From assembly GCA_963697355.1 (NCBI GenBank), contig CAVONV010000023.1, forward strand, positions 930,001 through 994,000: DNA of 64,000 bases, written 5' to 3'. This stretch comes from CAVONV01 sp963697355. Its GTDB lineage: Bacteria; Acidobacteriota; Vicinamibacteria; Marinacidobacterales; DATDRI01. Position numbers and translations under genes: made by a program. Positions within the stretch are counted from its first letter, which is position 1; each line of letters starts with the position of its first letter. This document shows, in pieces, positions 18,011 to 26,338 of this stretch. The notes beneath the pieces are model-generated. The model ran no database searches, had not been told where the DNA came from, and saw only the letters and a list, made by a program, of their open reading frames with translations.

Positions 18011-19186
18011 ATGCGCAATCGTCTCTCCGCTCGCTTATCCTTTTTTGTTCTTCTACTGTCTTTGGCCTTTCTATATGCAGCCTGTGCACCCAAGGAAAAG
18101 AAGGCCTTTACGCCCGACGAGATGAATAAGGAGCTCGATGCTCGCGTGTCGACAGAGACCCGTGACGATATCGTTGTTCCCTTCGAGATCGATGCCGAGA
18201 TCCGCGAGCTTGCCAAGGAAGTGACCAAGGGCCTGACCGATGACCGTCAGAAGATGCGGGCTATCGTCCGCGCCATCATCGACCGAACGGGTATGTCCAT
18301 TTCCTATGACTGGCTTTCCAACAAAACCGCAAAAGAGGTGTTCTACGAGGGCCGAGGCAATTGCCTTGCTTATACCAACTTGTTCGTCGGTATGGGTAGG
18401 GAAGTCGGCCTTAGAGCGGTGTACGTCGATGTGACTACTATCGAGCGCGTGACGCGTGAAGCCGAGGTTATCGTCAACAACGGGCACATCACGGGAGGTT
18501 TGGTTTATGGTCCCGACACCATCGTCATCGATTTTACCCGTACCCCCGAGCGCGAGTACTTTGGCTACAAAGTGATCGACGACTTGGAAGCCATTGCCAA
18601 TTTCTACAACAACCAAGGTTTCCTGTACGGGTACTTCACGGAAACGCAAGGTGACGCCGTGGGTTTCGATCCTCAAGCGAAGGAGATCGAGATGTACGAG
18701 CTCGCCCTCGAAATCCTTCCTTCTTTCCCCCGCGCTCGCAACAATCTAGGTGTGGCACTCAAACGTCGTGGGAGGGTCGACGAGGCGATCGAGCAGTACA
18801 AGATAGCCATCGACTACGACAGTGAGTTCGGCGAGGCCCATTCCAACTTGGGCAGCGCTTACTATTCTCTAGGGCGTGTTGATGAGGCCATCGAGCAGTT
18901 TCGAATCGCGGCCAAAGCGTCCGGTTCCAACGCTTACTTCTACCACCACTTGGGTGTCGTTCAATACCAGCTCAAGAACTACGATGACGCCATCGAACAG
19001 TTCCGCAAGGCCTTGTCCAAGGAGCCGAATCTCGCCGATGCTCGTTTTTATCTCGGTGAGTGCTTCTTGAAGAAGGGCGACGAGGAAAGAGCGATCAAGG
19101 AGTTCGAAGCAACTCTAGAGCTCGATCCCAATTATCTGTCCGCCCGTGCCAAATTGGCCGTGCTCCAGTCTCGGGTTCAAAGCTAG
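18011..19186 (+). CDS. Lipoprotein with transglutaminase-like domain and TPR repeats
   Basis: 391 residues. The signal peptide ends in a lipobox (LYAAC), so the protein is lipid-anchored. A transglutaminase-like domain follows, with a possible catalytic triad: Cys in GRGNCLAYTNLF, His in NNGHITGGL and Asp in IVIDFTR. From about residue 225 there are four to five TPR units with the usual A-x-x-NLG and GRVDEAIEQ patterns. Such proteins are thought to work on peptides or as scaffolds at the envelope; the substrate is unknown. GGAG lies 6 nt before the ATG. Confidence 0.8.
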   Translation: MRNRLSARLSFFVLLLSLAFLYAACAPKEKKAFTPDEMNKELDARVSTETRDDIVVPFEIDAEIRELAKEVTKGLTDDRQKMRAIVRAIIDRTGMSISYDWLSNKTAKEVFYEGRGNCLAYTNLFVGMGREVGLRAVYVDVTTIERVTREAEVIVNNGHITGGLVYGPDTIVIDFTRTPEREYFGYKVIDDLEAIANFYNNQGFLYGYFTETQGDAVGFDPQAKEIEMYELALEILPSFPRARNNLGVALKRRGRVDEAIEQYKIAIDYDSEFGEAHSNLGSAYYSLGRVDEAIEQFRIAAKASGSNAYFYHHLGVVQYQLKNYDDAIEQFRKALSKEPNLADARFYLGECFLKKGDEERAIKEFEATLELDPNYLSARAKLAVLQSRVQS

Positions 19187-19205
19187 AAGCGGGGTCTCAC
19201 CCTTT

Positions 19206-20315
19206 CTACGATCGCGCGCCTCCGTTCAATCTCACGTTGAGCGGTGTCGTTTGACCTTCTCTAATCTCCACGTCGGTGACAAAGGGTTCGAACCCCTCCG
19301 CTCGGATCTCGACGGTGTGACGTCCGGTACGGAGATGAATCGTCAACTCCTCGAATCCCGCTGATGTTCCCCAAGGCTCGCCGTCGATGACAATGAACGC
19401 CCTTCCCGGTTGGACCCGGACGGCCAGCATCCCGAACCATGAAGGGGCGGAGGACCGGCGTCCCGTGGGTGGACGCGGCTCATCGGGACGCGGAGGTTGC
19501 GGCTCCATATGCCGAAGAGGCTTCTCTTGTTCAGCCGTGGGTGCTGGTGGTTCGGTTGCCTGGGGCTTCACGGTTTCAGGAGGTGACAGTGTGGCCGCCT
19601 CCGGTCCGAGAGGATCCAGATTGTGGTGGATCTTGGTGGTTTGTCCCGAATTGACGTGAAGACTCAGTTGATGAGTGCGGTGCCCTTCCATCCTTATCTC
19701 GATGTCATGTTGACCGGGAGGTATGTAGAGGCGTTGGAACGAACCGTCGAAATCATCGACGATACCGGCATAATAGCCGTCGACCCAGACTTCGGCTGTC
19801 TTGGGTTGTACCTTCAGCTGGACGGAGCCGTTCTGGTAGGAGTATTGCGTAGCTCCCCCCGAGGTGTAGCTCACGCTGCCGACATATCCACCGACGCTTA
19901 CGCCGAAGGCGGGGGCTCCCCAGTATCCCCATCCCGGCCAACCCCAACCAATGCCCCACGACACATGGGGCCGATAATAAGGGCGGTAGTAGACCCCGTA
20001 ACGATAGGAGGGCCAGTAAGATCGGTGACGGCCGTAGTACGGCCTCCGATAGTAGGATCCCCCCCCATAGAAGGATCCTCCCCGATAGTAGGAACCCCCT
20101 CGATAGAAGGATCCTCCTCGATAGTTGGATCCTCCCCGATAGGCGGAGCGGGGGCTGTACCCTCTATGAGTGGGCGTTCGGACGCTACGTCCTCGATAGC
20201 CGGATGATCGGGGTACCGCTCGGCCTCGAGATTGGGAATGACTCACGGACATCCAAGGGCCGAGCAGAGTGGCTGCAAAAACGAGTGTTGCCAGGACGGC
20301 TGGTTTGCGTAACAT
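19206..20315 (-). CDS. PEGA-domain protein with Tyr/Gly-rich repeat region
   Basis: 369 residues: signal peptide, a basic RGRSV region, a repetitive segment of YRGGS(F/Y/N) units (about residues 58-90), a Tyr/Trp/Gly-rich stretch with a possible membrane-associated part, and two PEGA domains. The first has VQPKTAEVWVDGYYAGIVDDF and YIPPGQHDIEIRMEGH; the second VQPGRAFIVIDGEPWGTSAGF and LRTGRHTVEIRAEGFEP, separated by a Pro/Glu-rich linker. PEGA domains are small beta-sandwiches of surface proteins; I infer a cell-surface role. It is convergent with the TPR lipoprotein gene. Confidence 0.75.
   Translation of the reverse strand: MLRKPAVLATLVFAATLLGPWMSVSHSQSRGRAVPRSSGYRGRSVRTPTHRGYSPRSAYRGGSNYRGGSFYRGGSYYRGGSFYGGGSYYRRPYYGRHRSYWPSYRYGVYYRPYYRPHVSWGIGWGWPGWGYWGAPAFGVSVGGYVGSVSYTSGGATQYSYQNGSVQLKVQPKTAEVWVDGYYAGIVDDFDGSFQRLYIPPGQHDIEIRMEGHRTHQLSLHVNSGQTTKIHHNLDPLGPEAATLSPPETVKPQATEPPAPTAEQEKPLRHMEPQPPRPDEPRPPTGRRSSAPSWFGMLAVRVQPGRAFIVIDGEPWGTSAGFEELTIHLRTGRHTVEIRAEGFEPFVTDVEIREGQTTPLNVRLNGGARS
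20040..20150 (-). repeat. In-frame 15/18-bp repeats encoding YRGGS units
   Basis: GGATCC-containing units (forward strand: ATAGAAGGATCCTCC and variants) are repeated six to seven times inside the PEGA gene. All keep the reading frame, so the number of YRGGS units can vary without breaking the gene. Confidence 0.7.
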
Positions 20316-20402
20316 GAAGACTTCTCCCTAACAGGGGGCCAGGCAGTGAATCGTACCGACAGTGTCCTGGCGGGGACGGTGGTACGGGGGGCTCACTAAG
20401 CC

Positions 20403-20408
20403 TATAAT
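20403..20408 (+). promoter_or_regulatory. -10 box of hflX
   Basis: A perfect TATAAT, 30 bp before the proposed hflX start. It contains the in-frame TAA that closes the reading frame upstream, so translation cannot start before it. Confidence 0.45.
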
Positions 20409-20437
20409 GCACTAAAGGGAGCGGAGGTACAACAGCA

Positions 20438-22126
20438 ATACGCAAAATCTCAGGAAACACTAACGGTCTGAAGGCACTTCAGAAAAAGCGCCTGGAGAAA
20501 CTCTACCAGAGACGCATCCCACCCAAAGAGCTCGTCACTCACGAATTTGCCCGAGCTTTGACAGAGCTCTCCCGTGAGATCAATCGACAGGTCGGGGTCT
20601 TGGTGGATCGTAAGGGCGTCGTGGAGTTCGTTTTCGTTGGCGATGCCCGGCGGATCGTCCTTCCCGACTTCAAGAGGGTTAGAGCGGCGGAACGACGCTT
20701 TCGCGGTCTTCGGTGTATCCACACACACCTGTCGAGCGAGCCTTTGACGCGCGATGACCTAACGGACTTGGCACTGCTACGTCTCGACATGATGGCCTCC
20801 ATCGACGTGACCAAAGAGGGGCTACCGGGTCACGTGCGTGCAGCCTACTTGTCTCCGTCGGCTGGAAACGGCAATCCCGGCGAGCAAGCTTGGGATTTCC
20901 TCGAGCCCCGCATCCCGAGCCAGCTCGATCTCGATTTCATCGAGTTCATCGAGGCACTGGAACGAGAGTTCGCCGACAAGCGCGGGGAGCTTCGACGATC
21001 CGATGGTCGGGAACGGGCGATCTTGGTCGGTGTGACCACGGGTAGCGCCGAAGCAGAGAGGGAGTCTCTCGAAGAGTTGGACGAGTTGGCTCGTTCGTCA
21101 GAGGTCGTTGTTCTGGACAGTATCGTTCAGAAGCGCCCCAAGCTCGATGCGCGTTACCTCATCGGAAAGGGGAAAATCGAAGATCTGGTCATCGCGGGTC
21201 TGCAGCACGGCGCCGACATCATCATCTTCAATCAAGACCTCACTCCCGCTCAGGTGCGAGAGATCTCCGCTGCTACCGATCTCAAGATCCTGGACCGCAC
21301 TCAGCTCATACTCGACATCTTTTCTCGTCGCGCGGCGAGCCGCGAGGGTAAGCTCCAAGTCGAGCTGGCCCAGCTACGGTATCTCTTGCCTCGCCTCGCC
21401 GGGACGGGCACGGCGCTGTCCCGCCTCATGGGTGGAATCGGTGGTCGAGGCCCTGGCGAGACAAAGCTGGAGGTGGATCGTCGTCGTGCCCGGGAGAGGA
21501 TTGCCCGGCTCGAACGCGAGATCGAGCAAATTAGGCGCAAGCGCGGCACACGGAGAAAACGTCGCCTCGATCGGCGAGTTCCCATCGTCTCCCTGGTCGG
21601 CTACACGAATGCCGGGAAATCGACACTGCTGAACCGTCTCACTCGGAGTGAGGTCGCGGCCGGCAGCCGGATGTTCGAGACCCTCGACCCAACCAGCCGG
21701 AGGCTCCGCGTTCCCGTAGAGCAGGAAGTTCTGCTTGCCGACACCGTGGGATTCATCCGGGACCTGCCTCCCGACCTTATTAGTGCTTTTCGTGCGACGC
21801 TCGAAGAGATCGAAATGTCGGTCCTCATTATTAATGTTGTGGACGTCTCCGACAGCCACTTTCGCGACCGAGTCGAAGCCGTCGATGGCATTCTGGAGGG
21901 CCTCCATCTCGATTCGATCCAACGGCTTACTGTGTTCAACAAGCTGGATCAACTCGATCCCCATGAGGCAGAGAGTTTTAGAGGCCGGAAGGACGCCGTT
22001 GCCATCTCCGCATTGACCGGAGAGGGCAGCGAAACTCTCGTGACCCGAATCGGCGAGATCATTCGCGAACAAATGGTGTCAGGCCCCACGCGTTCGAAAT
22101 CTCTGGAAGACTCTACTGACTTCTGA
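20438..22126 (+). CDS. hflX: Ribosome-associated GTPase HflX, apparent ATA start
   Basis: 562 residues if started at ATA 20438. It has the HflX N-terminal domain, a glycine-rich linker (GGIGGRGPGETKLEVDRRRARERI) and the G domain: G1 GYTNAGKSTLLN, G3 DTVGFIRDLP, G4 NKLDQ, G5 SALTGEG. HflX splits stalled ribosomes. The family begins with IxGNTxGLKxxQ; here that motif (ISGNTNGLK) starts four codons after ATA, and no ATG, GTG, TTG or CTG lies between it and the in-frame stop at 20405. GGAGG at 20423 is 10 nt before the ATA. A TTG at 20558 would remove 40 conserved residues. Confidence 0.88.
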   Translation: MRKISGNTNGLKALQKKRLEKLYQRRIPPKELVTHEFARALTELSREINRQVGVLVDRKGVVEFVFVGDARRIVLPDFKRVRAAERRFRGLRCIHTHLSSEPLTRDDLTDLALLRLDMMASIDVTKEGLPGHVRAAYLSPSAGNGNPGEQAWDFLEPRIPSQLDLDFIEFIEALEREFADKRGELRRSDGRERAILVGVTTGSAEAERESLEELDELARSSEVVVLDSIVQKRPKLDARYLIGKGKIEDLVIAGLQHGADIIIFNQDLTPAQVREISAATDLKILDRTQLILDIFSRRAASREGKLQVELAQLRYLLPRLAGTGTALSRLMGGIGGRGPGETKLEVDRRRARERIARLEREIEQIRRKRGTRRKRRLDRRVPIVSLVGYTNAGKSTLLNRLTRSEVAAGSRMFETLDPTSRRLRVPVEQEVLLADTVGFIRDLPPDLISAFRATLEEIEMSVLIINVVDVSDSHFRDRVEAVDGILEGLHLDSIQRLTVFNKLDQLDPHEAESFRGRKDAVAISALTGEGSETLVTRIGEIIREQMVSGPTRSKSLEDSTDF

Positions 22127-22146
22127 CCTCTGGCTCTTTCTTCACT

Positions 22147-22355
22147 GGCCACCCGCCTTCGCTAACGTTCTCCATCATTCAAGCTTCGGCGGGTCCGCCG
22201 AAGGCCGCGAAGAGCCGTACTAGCCTCTGACGTCTCTCTTCACGGTCTACCGCCCCCGCACCGCCTACTCCGTCCTCACTGTTCGCCGGTGACTGCTCAC
22301 CCGCCTTCGCTAACGTTCTCCACCGTTCAAGCTTCGGCGGGTCCGCCCTAGGCTT
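22147..22355. repeat. Two copies of a REP-like palindromic element
   Basis: The 333-bp gap between hflX and rsgA holds no gene. Two nearly identical stretches (22147-22203 and 22299-22355) share ACCCGCCTTCGCTAACG and CAAGCTTCGGCGGGTCCGCC about 150 bp apart. The first ends in the perfect hairpin CTTCGGCGG-GT-CCGCCGAAG. The spacing between them is low-complexity CT-rich sequence. It is the clearest tandem pair of the element family in the window. Confidence 0.7.
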
Positions 22356-22459
22356 AAATAGGCGGACTGCCTACTGCCTACCGCTCACTCCATCTTCACT
22401 GGTCACCGGTCGCCGGCAACTGCTCACTGTTTCCAACTGGCCTCTGACTTCTGACACCA

Positions 22460-23407
22460 CTACCTTCGGGTCGCGAGCTCGTGATATAGGCGCTCGTAGC
22501 TCTCGTACCTTGCCCGGTGTATCTTTTTGTCCTTCAATGCTTCTTTCACTGCGCAGCCGGGCTCGGGGATGTGCGAGCACGACTTGAATTGGCATTTCCC
22601 AAGGTAAGGCTCGAATTCGTCGAAATGCCGGGCCAGTTCCACGCGACTCACGTCGTCGATCCCCAGTTCGCGAACCCCCGGCGTGTCGACGAGCTCACCA
22701 CCGAAATCGAGTTGGATGAGCGAGGAGACGGTTGTCGTGTGACGGCCCTTGCCGCTTCGCAGAACGTCCGAGCTGGTCAAGGTCACACCCGGTTGGATTT
22801 TTCCTACAAGTTTGGATTTGCCTACTCCCGAGTGTCCCACGAGCACAGATCGCTTGTTTTCGAGCCGATCCTTGAGCTCCTGACAACCTTCTCCCGTAAG
22901 CGCGCTCGTCAAGATCAAGGGATACCCCAGGTCTCGGTAGGGACGAAGGCTTTTCCGAGCCCTTTCGATCTCCTTGGTTTGACCGAGGTCGATTTTATTC
23001 AGACAAAGAACAGCCCGCAGATCTGAGCGTCCGGAGATGATGAGATAGCGATCGATCAAGCCCGTCTTGTAGGGTGGTCGCTTGAGCGCTGACACCACGA
23101 CCAACTGATCGATGTTCGCGGCCACGAGCTGAGGCTCCCGTTCGCGTTTCTTTGCAGGTCGATAGAGAGCAGACCGGCGGGGGAGAATCTCGTGAATGAC
23201 TCCGGTCAGACGGTCTTCGTCGCCAGAGGTCCCGTGGTGGTGGAACTCCTCCACCGGGTCGAACTCGACGCGATCGCCGACGGCGAAGTGGTTCTTTACG
23301 TTTTCAAACAGCCGGCCGCGAAGATAGCACTCATAGGATTCGAGAAGTGGAGAGTCCGGACGCACCGTGCAAGCTTTACCATGGAGCTTGGTAACGGTGC
23401 CTTTCAT
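22460..23407 (-). CDS. rsgA: Small-subunit ribosome biogenesis GTPase RsgA
   Basis: 315 residues with the three RsgA parts: an N-terminal OB fold, a circularly permuted GTPase domain (G4 LNKIDL, G5 TSALTGEG, G1 GHSGVGKSKL, G3 DTPGVRELG) and the C-terminal zinc site with Cys/His in CQFKSCSHIPEPGC. It acts in late 30S maturation. It is convergent with hflX, another ribosome-linked GTPase. Confidence 0.95.
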   Translation of the reverse strand: MKGTVTKLHGKACTVRPDSPLLESYECYLRGRLFENVKNHFAVGDRVEFDPVEEFHHHGTSGDEDRLTGVIHEILPRRSALYRPAKKREREPQLVAANIDQLVVVSALKRPPYKTGLIDRYLIISGRSDLRAVLCLNKIDLGQTKEIERARKSLRPYRDLGYPLILTSALTGEGCQELKDRLENKRSVLVGHSGVGKSKLVGKIQPGVTLTSSDVLRSGKGRHTTTVSSLIQLDFGGELVDTPGVRELGIDDVSRVELARHFDEFEPYLGKCQFKSCSHIPEPGCAVKEALKDKKIHRARYESYERLYHELATRR

Positions 23408-23462
23408 CGAGCCTTCTTTGAGTGGGCTGACATTCGCGCCGATGGAGGTCTACGATTGCTTA

Positions 23463-23471
23463 TGCTATAGT
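23463..23471 (+). promoter_or_regulatory. Extended -10 promoter for lpxB
   Basis: TGCTATAGT fits TGnTATAAT with one mismatch and lies 40 bp before the lpxB GTG. No -35 box is evident. The site is within 60 bp of the rsgA start, so the divergent promoters are close. Confidence 0.45.
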
Positions 23472-23511
23472 CCAATTTCCTCTTCTGTCAAAGATATCCA
23501 TCGAATTCACT

Positions 23512-24657
23512 GTGAGTCGACGCATTTTTGTAAGCTGCGGTGAAGCATCAGGAGATCTCTATGCCGCGGCATTGCTCCGTGAGCTTCGAGAACTCGATCG
23601 GGACGTGGAGTGTTTCGGCGTCGGTGGTGACCAGCTTGCCCAGGCCGGTGCCGAGCTCCTCGTGACACTGGACGAGATTTCGGTCATCGGATTAGTGGAG
23701 GTCCTCGAGAAGCTACCTGCACTTCATCGGGCCAAAAAGAACCTCTTGGAAGCGGTGCGTCAACGACGTCCCGATGCGGCGGTCCTCATTGATTTCTCCG
23801 GCTTCAATCTCCGGCTGGGCCGGAGTCTCAAAGCTCTAGGGATTCCCATTGTTTATTACGTCAGCCCACAGGTATGGGCGTGGCGACGTGGCCGGGTCAA
23901 GGCGATCCGGGAGATCGTTAACAAAATGCTGGTTATCTTGCCGTTCGAGGAGGAATTCTACCGTCGCGAAGGTGTGCCGGTCCGTTTTGTCGGCCACCCG
24001 CTGCGGGATATGGTGCGACCACAGGAAGACCGCCAGAGTTTCTGCAAAAGGTCAGGGCTCGACTCAGAACGTCCGATTGTGACCGTCTTACCCGGGAGTC
24101 GGCGCCGGGAAATCAGTCTCCATCTCCCCATACTGGCCCGGTCCATGGAGATGATGATGGACGAGCGGCCCGAGCTCCAGTTCCTGGTCGTCCAGGCGCC
24201 GACGATCAGCCGAGCGCAGATACAGTCCGGGCTGGGTGAGGTCAGCGGGCAGGTCCAGATCCTGGCAGGATCGGCCGCCGAGGGGCTGGCCCACGCAGCA
24301 GCGGCCATCGTGGCCTCTGGGACGGCCACCGTCGAAGCTGCCATCTGTGGGACTCCCATGGTCGTGGTCTATCGGACAAGTAGGTTGAGCTACTTGCTGG
24401 GGAAACCCTTCGTTAGGGTGCCGCACTATGCGATGGTCAACTTGATCGCAGGGAAGCGGCTCGTGCCGGAGCTCATGCAAGACGAGATGACGGATCGAGC
24501 CGTGGCGCACGAAACCCTCCAACTCATCGACAACGCCTCGGCCGCGGGAGCGATGCGCCAGGGTTTGGAGGAAGTCAAAGCCCGTCTAGGGGAAAGCGGT
24601 GCGTCGCGCCGCGCCGCTCGGGAGGTCATGGCCATTGCTTCAGAAAAGGGAATTTAA
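23512..24657 (+). CDS. lpxB: Lipid-A-disaccharide synthase
   Basis: 381 residues, GTG start. Clear LpxB (GT19) motifs: FVSCGEASGDLYAA at the N-terminus, LIDFSGFNLRLGRSLK, YYVSPQVWAWRRGRVK, FVGHPL, VLPGSRRREI, and SGTATVEAAICGTPMVVVYR near the C-terminus. It joins UDP-diacylglucosamine and lipid X in lipid A synthesis at the inner membrane. The usual lpxA/fabZ neighbours are missing; a small exported protein and a protease follow instead. Confidence 0.95.
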   Translation: MSRRIFVSCGEASGDLYAAALLRELRELDRDVECFGVGGDQLAQAGAELLVTLDEISVIGLVEVLEKLPALHRAKKNLLEAVRQRRPDAAVLIDFSGFNLRLGRSLKALGIPIVYYVSPQVWAWRRGRVKAIREIVNKMLVILPFEEEFYRREGVPVRFVGHPLRDMVRPQEDRQSFCKRSGLDSERPIVTVLPGSRRREISLHLPILARSMEMMMDERPELQFLVVQAPTISRAQIQSGLGEVSGQVQILAGSAAEGLAHAAAAIVASGTATVEAAICGTPMVVVYRTSRLSYLLGKPFVRVPHYAMVNLIAGKRLVPELMQDEMTDRAVAHETLQLIDNASAAGAMRQGLEEVKARLGESGASRRAAREVMAIASEKGI

Positions 24658-24746
24658 CAGGTCGGTGTTCAGTTCTGAGCTACACTAAAGAGTTGATTGG
24701 TTTTGCGGATTCACTTCGATCCCGAAAGGATACTAGGAGAATGAGC

Positions 24747-25310
24747 ATGCTTCACGGCAAACTACTTTGGGTGGCAGCCGCCATCTTTGCAGCCACGATC
24801 GTGCCTTGGACCCAAGTCGAAGCAGCGACGGTCGAAGCCATGACGTTGGACGAGATGTCGCAACGTGCTGAGGCGATCGTTGTCGGACGAGTGGTGGGCT
24901 CCCGTGCTGAATGGAATGTTCAACGCACTCGGATCTATACCTATGTCACATTCGAGGTCGAACGATTCTTGAAGGGAGGGGCCGGTGACCGAGAGCTCAC
25001 GATACGTTTGTGGGGCGGGCAGGTAGGCGGCTTCACCTCGTTGGTGCCAGGTACCCCCCAATTCGTCGAAGGTGAAGAAGTTCTGCTGTTTTGTTCGGGC
25101 ACCCGAGCGCGCGTTCCCACCGTGTTGGGCCTATCTCTAGGTAAGTTCACGATCACCCGAGACGCTGCGGGAGAAAAGATCCTGAAGCGGGATATTTCGG
25201 GGCTCGTCCTGAAGAATTACCGCACAGATTCCCGGCCCCTCGGCGCACCGCCGACACGGTATCGTCTATCGGACGTGGAAGCGCGGATCCAAGCGGCACT
25301 CGTTAACTGA
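24747..25310 (+). CDS. Exported protein of unknown function next to matrixin
   Basis: 187 residues from ATG 24747, 7 nt after AGGAG; an ATG at 24741 is only 1 nt from it. A signal peptide ends in VEA-AT. The mature part starts with MTLDEMSQRAEAIVVGRV and contains YTYVTFEVERFLKG and VEGEEVLLF, and looks like a beta-barrel of OB type. I do not recognise a named family. The metalloprotease gene follows after 20 bp, so the two are co-transcribed. Confidence 0.75.
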   Translation: MLHGKLLWVAAAIFAATIVPWTQVEAATVEAMTLDEMSQRAEAIVVGRVVGSRAEWNVQRTRIYTYVTFEVERFLKGGAGDRELTIRLWGGQVGGFTSLVPGTPQFVEGEEVLLFCSGTRARVPTVLGLSLGKFTITRDAAGEKILKRDISGLVLKNYRTDSRPLGAPPTRYRLSDVEARIQAALVN

Positions 25311-25330
25311 GAACGAAGGAAGGACTTACC

Positions 25331-26338
25331 ATGCATTTGCGATTGGTTTTGAGTTTGAGTTTGTTGCTGGTCGTTGCCCACAGCGGAGCTGCTTATCAGC
25401 TCGTCGAGTTCTTGGATCCCGATGACCAAGTCATCAACCTCAAGTGGGGTGACGACTCCTTGCCGATTCCTTACTGGGTCAATGTCCGGCCTCCGGATGA
25501 GTTCACACTCAACGACACCGTTGCTGCCATTCAAGCTTCGTTCAACACCTGGGAGTCCGTCGATTCCGCGGACATCCGTTTCAACTACTCGGGAACGACC
25601 ACGGCTGAACCGTTTGTGTTTTTCGATTTCATCAACACGTTGGGTTTCGTGACCGATCCCGATCTCGAAGGCTCGGGGATTCTCGGGGCGACCAATTGGA
25701 TCTTCTATTCGTTCACGGGAGAGATAGCCGAGTCGGACATCTTCTTCAATAACTACTATCCCTGGTCCATCGATCCCAACGGAGAAGACGGACACTACGA
25801 TTTCCAGTCCGTCGCCACCCACGAGATTGGCCATTTCCTCGGATTGGGACATTCCAGTACCGGTGTCATGGAAACGGCGGGTCTTCGACGGAGCTTGGTC
25901 GATGGATCGGCCATCATGTTCCCCTTCGCTTATCCCGCCGGGTCGACGGTGGGCAGAACGCCGGTAGCTGATGACATCGCCGGTATCTCGGCGCTCTACC
26001 CCACAGGCGGCTTCACCGCAGATACGGGAACGGTGTCGGGTCAGGTGACCAAGGGGGGACAACCCGTACTGGGCGCGTACATCAATGCCTTCAACCCGTT
26101 CACGGGAGAAACGATTGGCTTCTTCACTAACGAGAACGGCCGCTACAACATCAAGGGGCTCAAACCCGGTCCCTATGTCGTGAGAGTGAATCCCATTACG
26201 GACCCAACGACACCGGAAGATTTCAACTTTCCGGAAAACTTGGTGGATATGGATTTTCGAGATGCCCTTTTTGTCGGGCGGGCTGAAGTCGAGCCCGGAG
26301 AAAACACCTCCGGTATCGATTTCGAGGTGCAGCAATGA
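25331..26338 (+). CDS. Matrixin-type (M10) metalloprotease with carboxypeptidase-regulatory-like domain
   Basis: 335 residues: signal peptide, a metzincin catalytic domain with zinc motif HEIGHFLGLGH (about residue 170), a Met-turn candidate in AIMFPFAY, and from about residue 235 a carboxypeptidase-regulatory-like beta-sandwich (VSGQVTKGGQPVLGAYINAF, NENGRYNIKGLKPGPYVVRV). No prodomain with a cysteine switch is visible. It is probably secreted or surface-exposed. It is the second gene of a three-gene operon and overlaps the next gene by 4 bp. Confidence 0.87.
   Translation: MHLRLVLSLSLLLVVAHSGAAYQLVEFLDPDDQVINLKWGDDSLPIPYWVNVRPPDEFTLNDTVAAIQASFNTWESVDSADIRFNYSGTTTAEPFVFFDFINTLGFVTDPDLEGSGILGATNWIFYSFTGEIAESDIFFNNYYPWSIDPNGEDGHYDFQSVATHEIGHFLGLGHSSTGVMETAGLRRSLVDGSAIMFPFAYPAGSTVGRTPVADDIAGISALYPTGGFTADTGTVSGQVTKGGQPVLGAYINAFNPFTGETIGFFTNENGRYNIKGLKPGPYVVRVNPITDPTTPEDFNFPENLVDMDFRDALFVGRAEVEPGENTSGIDFEVQQ

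Noticed and set aside
20040..20150. Regular repeats as a CRISPR array
   Set aside because: Units are 15-18 bp without unique spacers and keep the reading frame of the PEGA protein. No cas genes are present.
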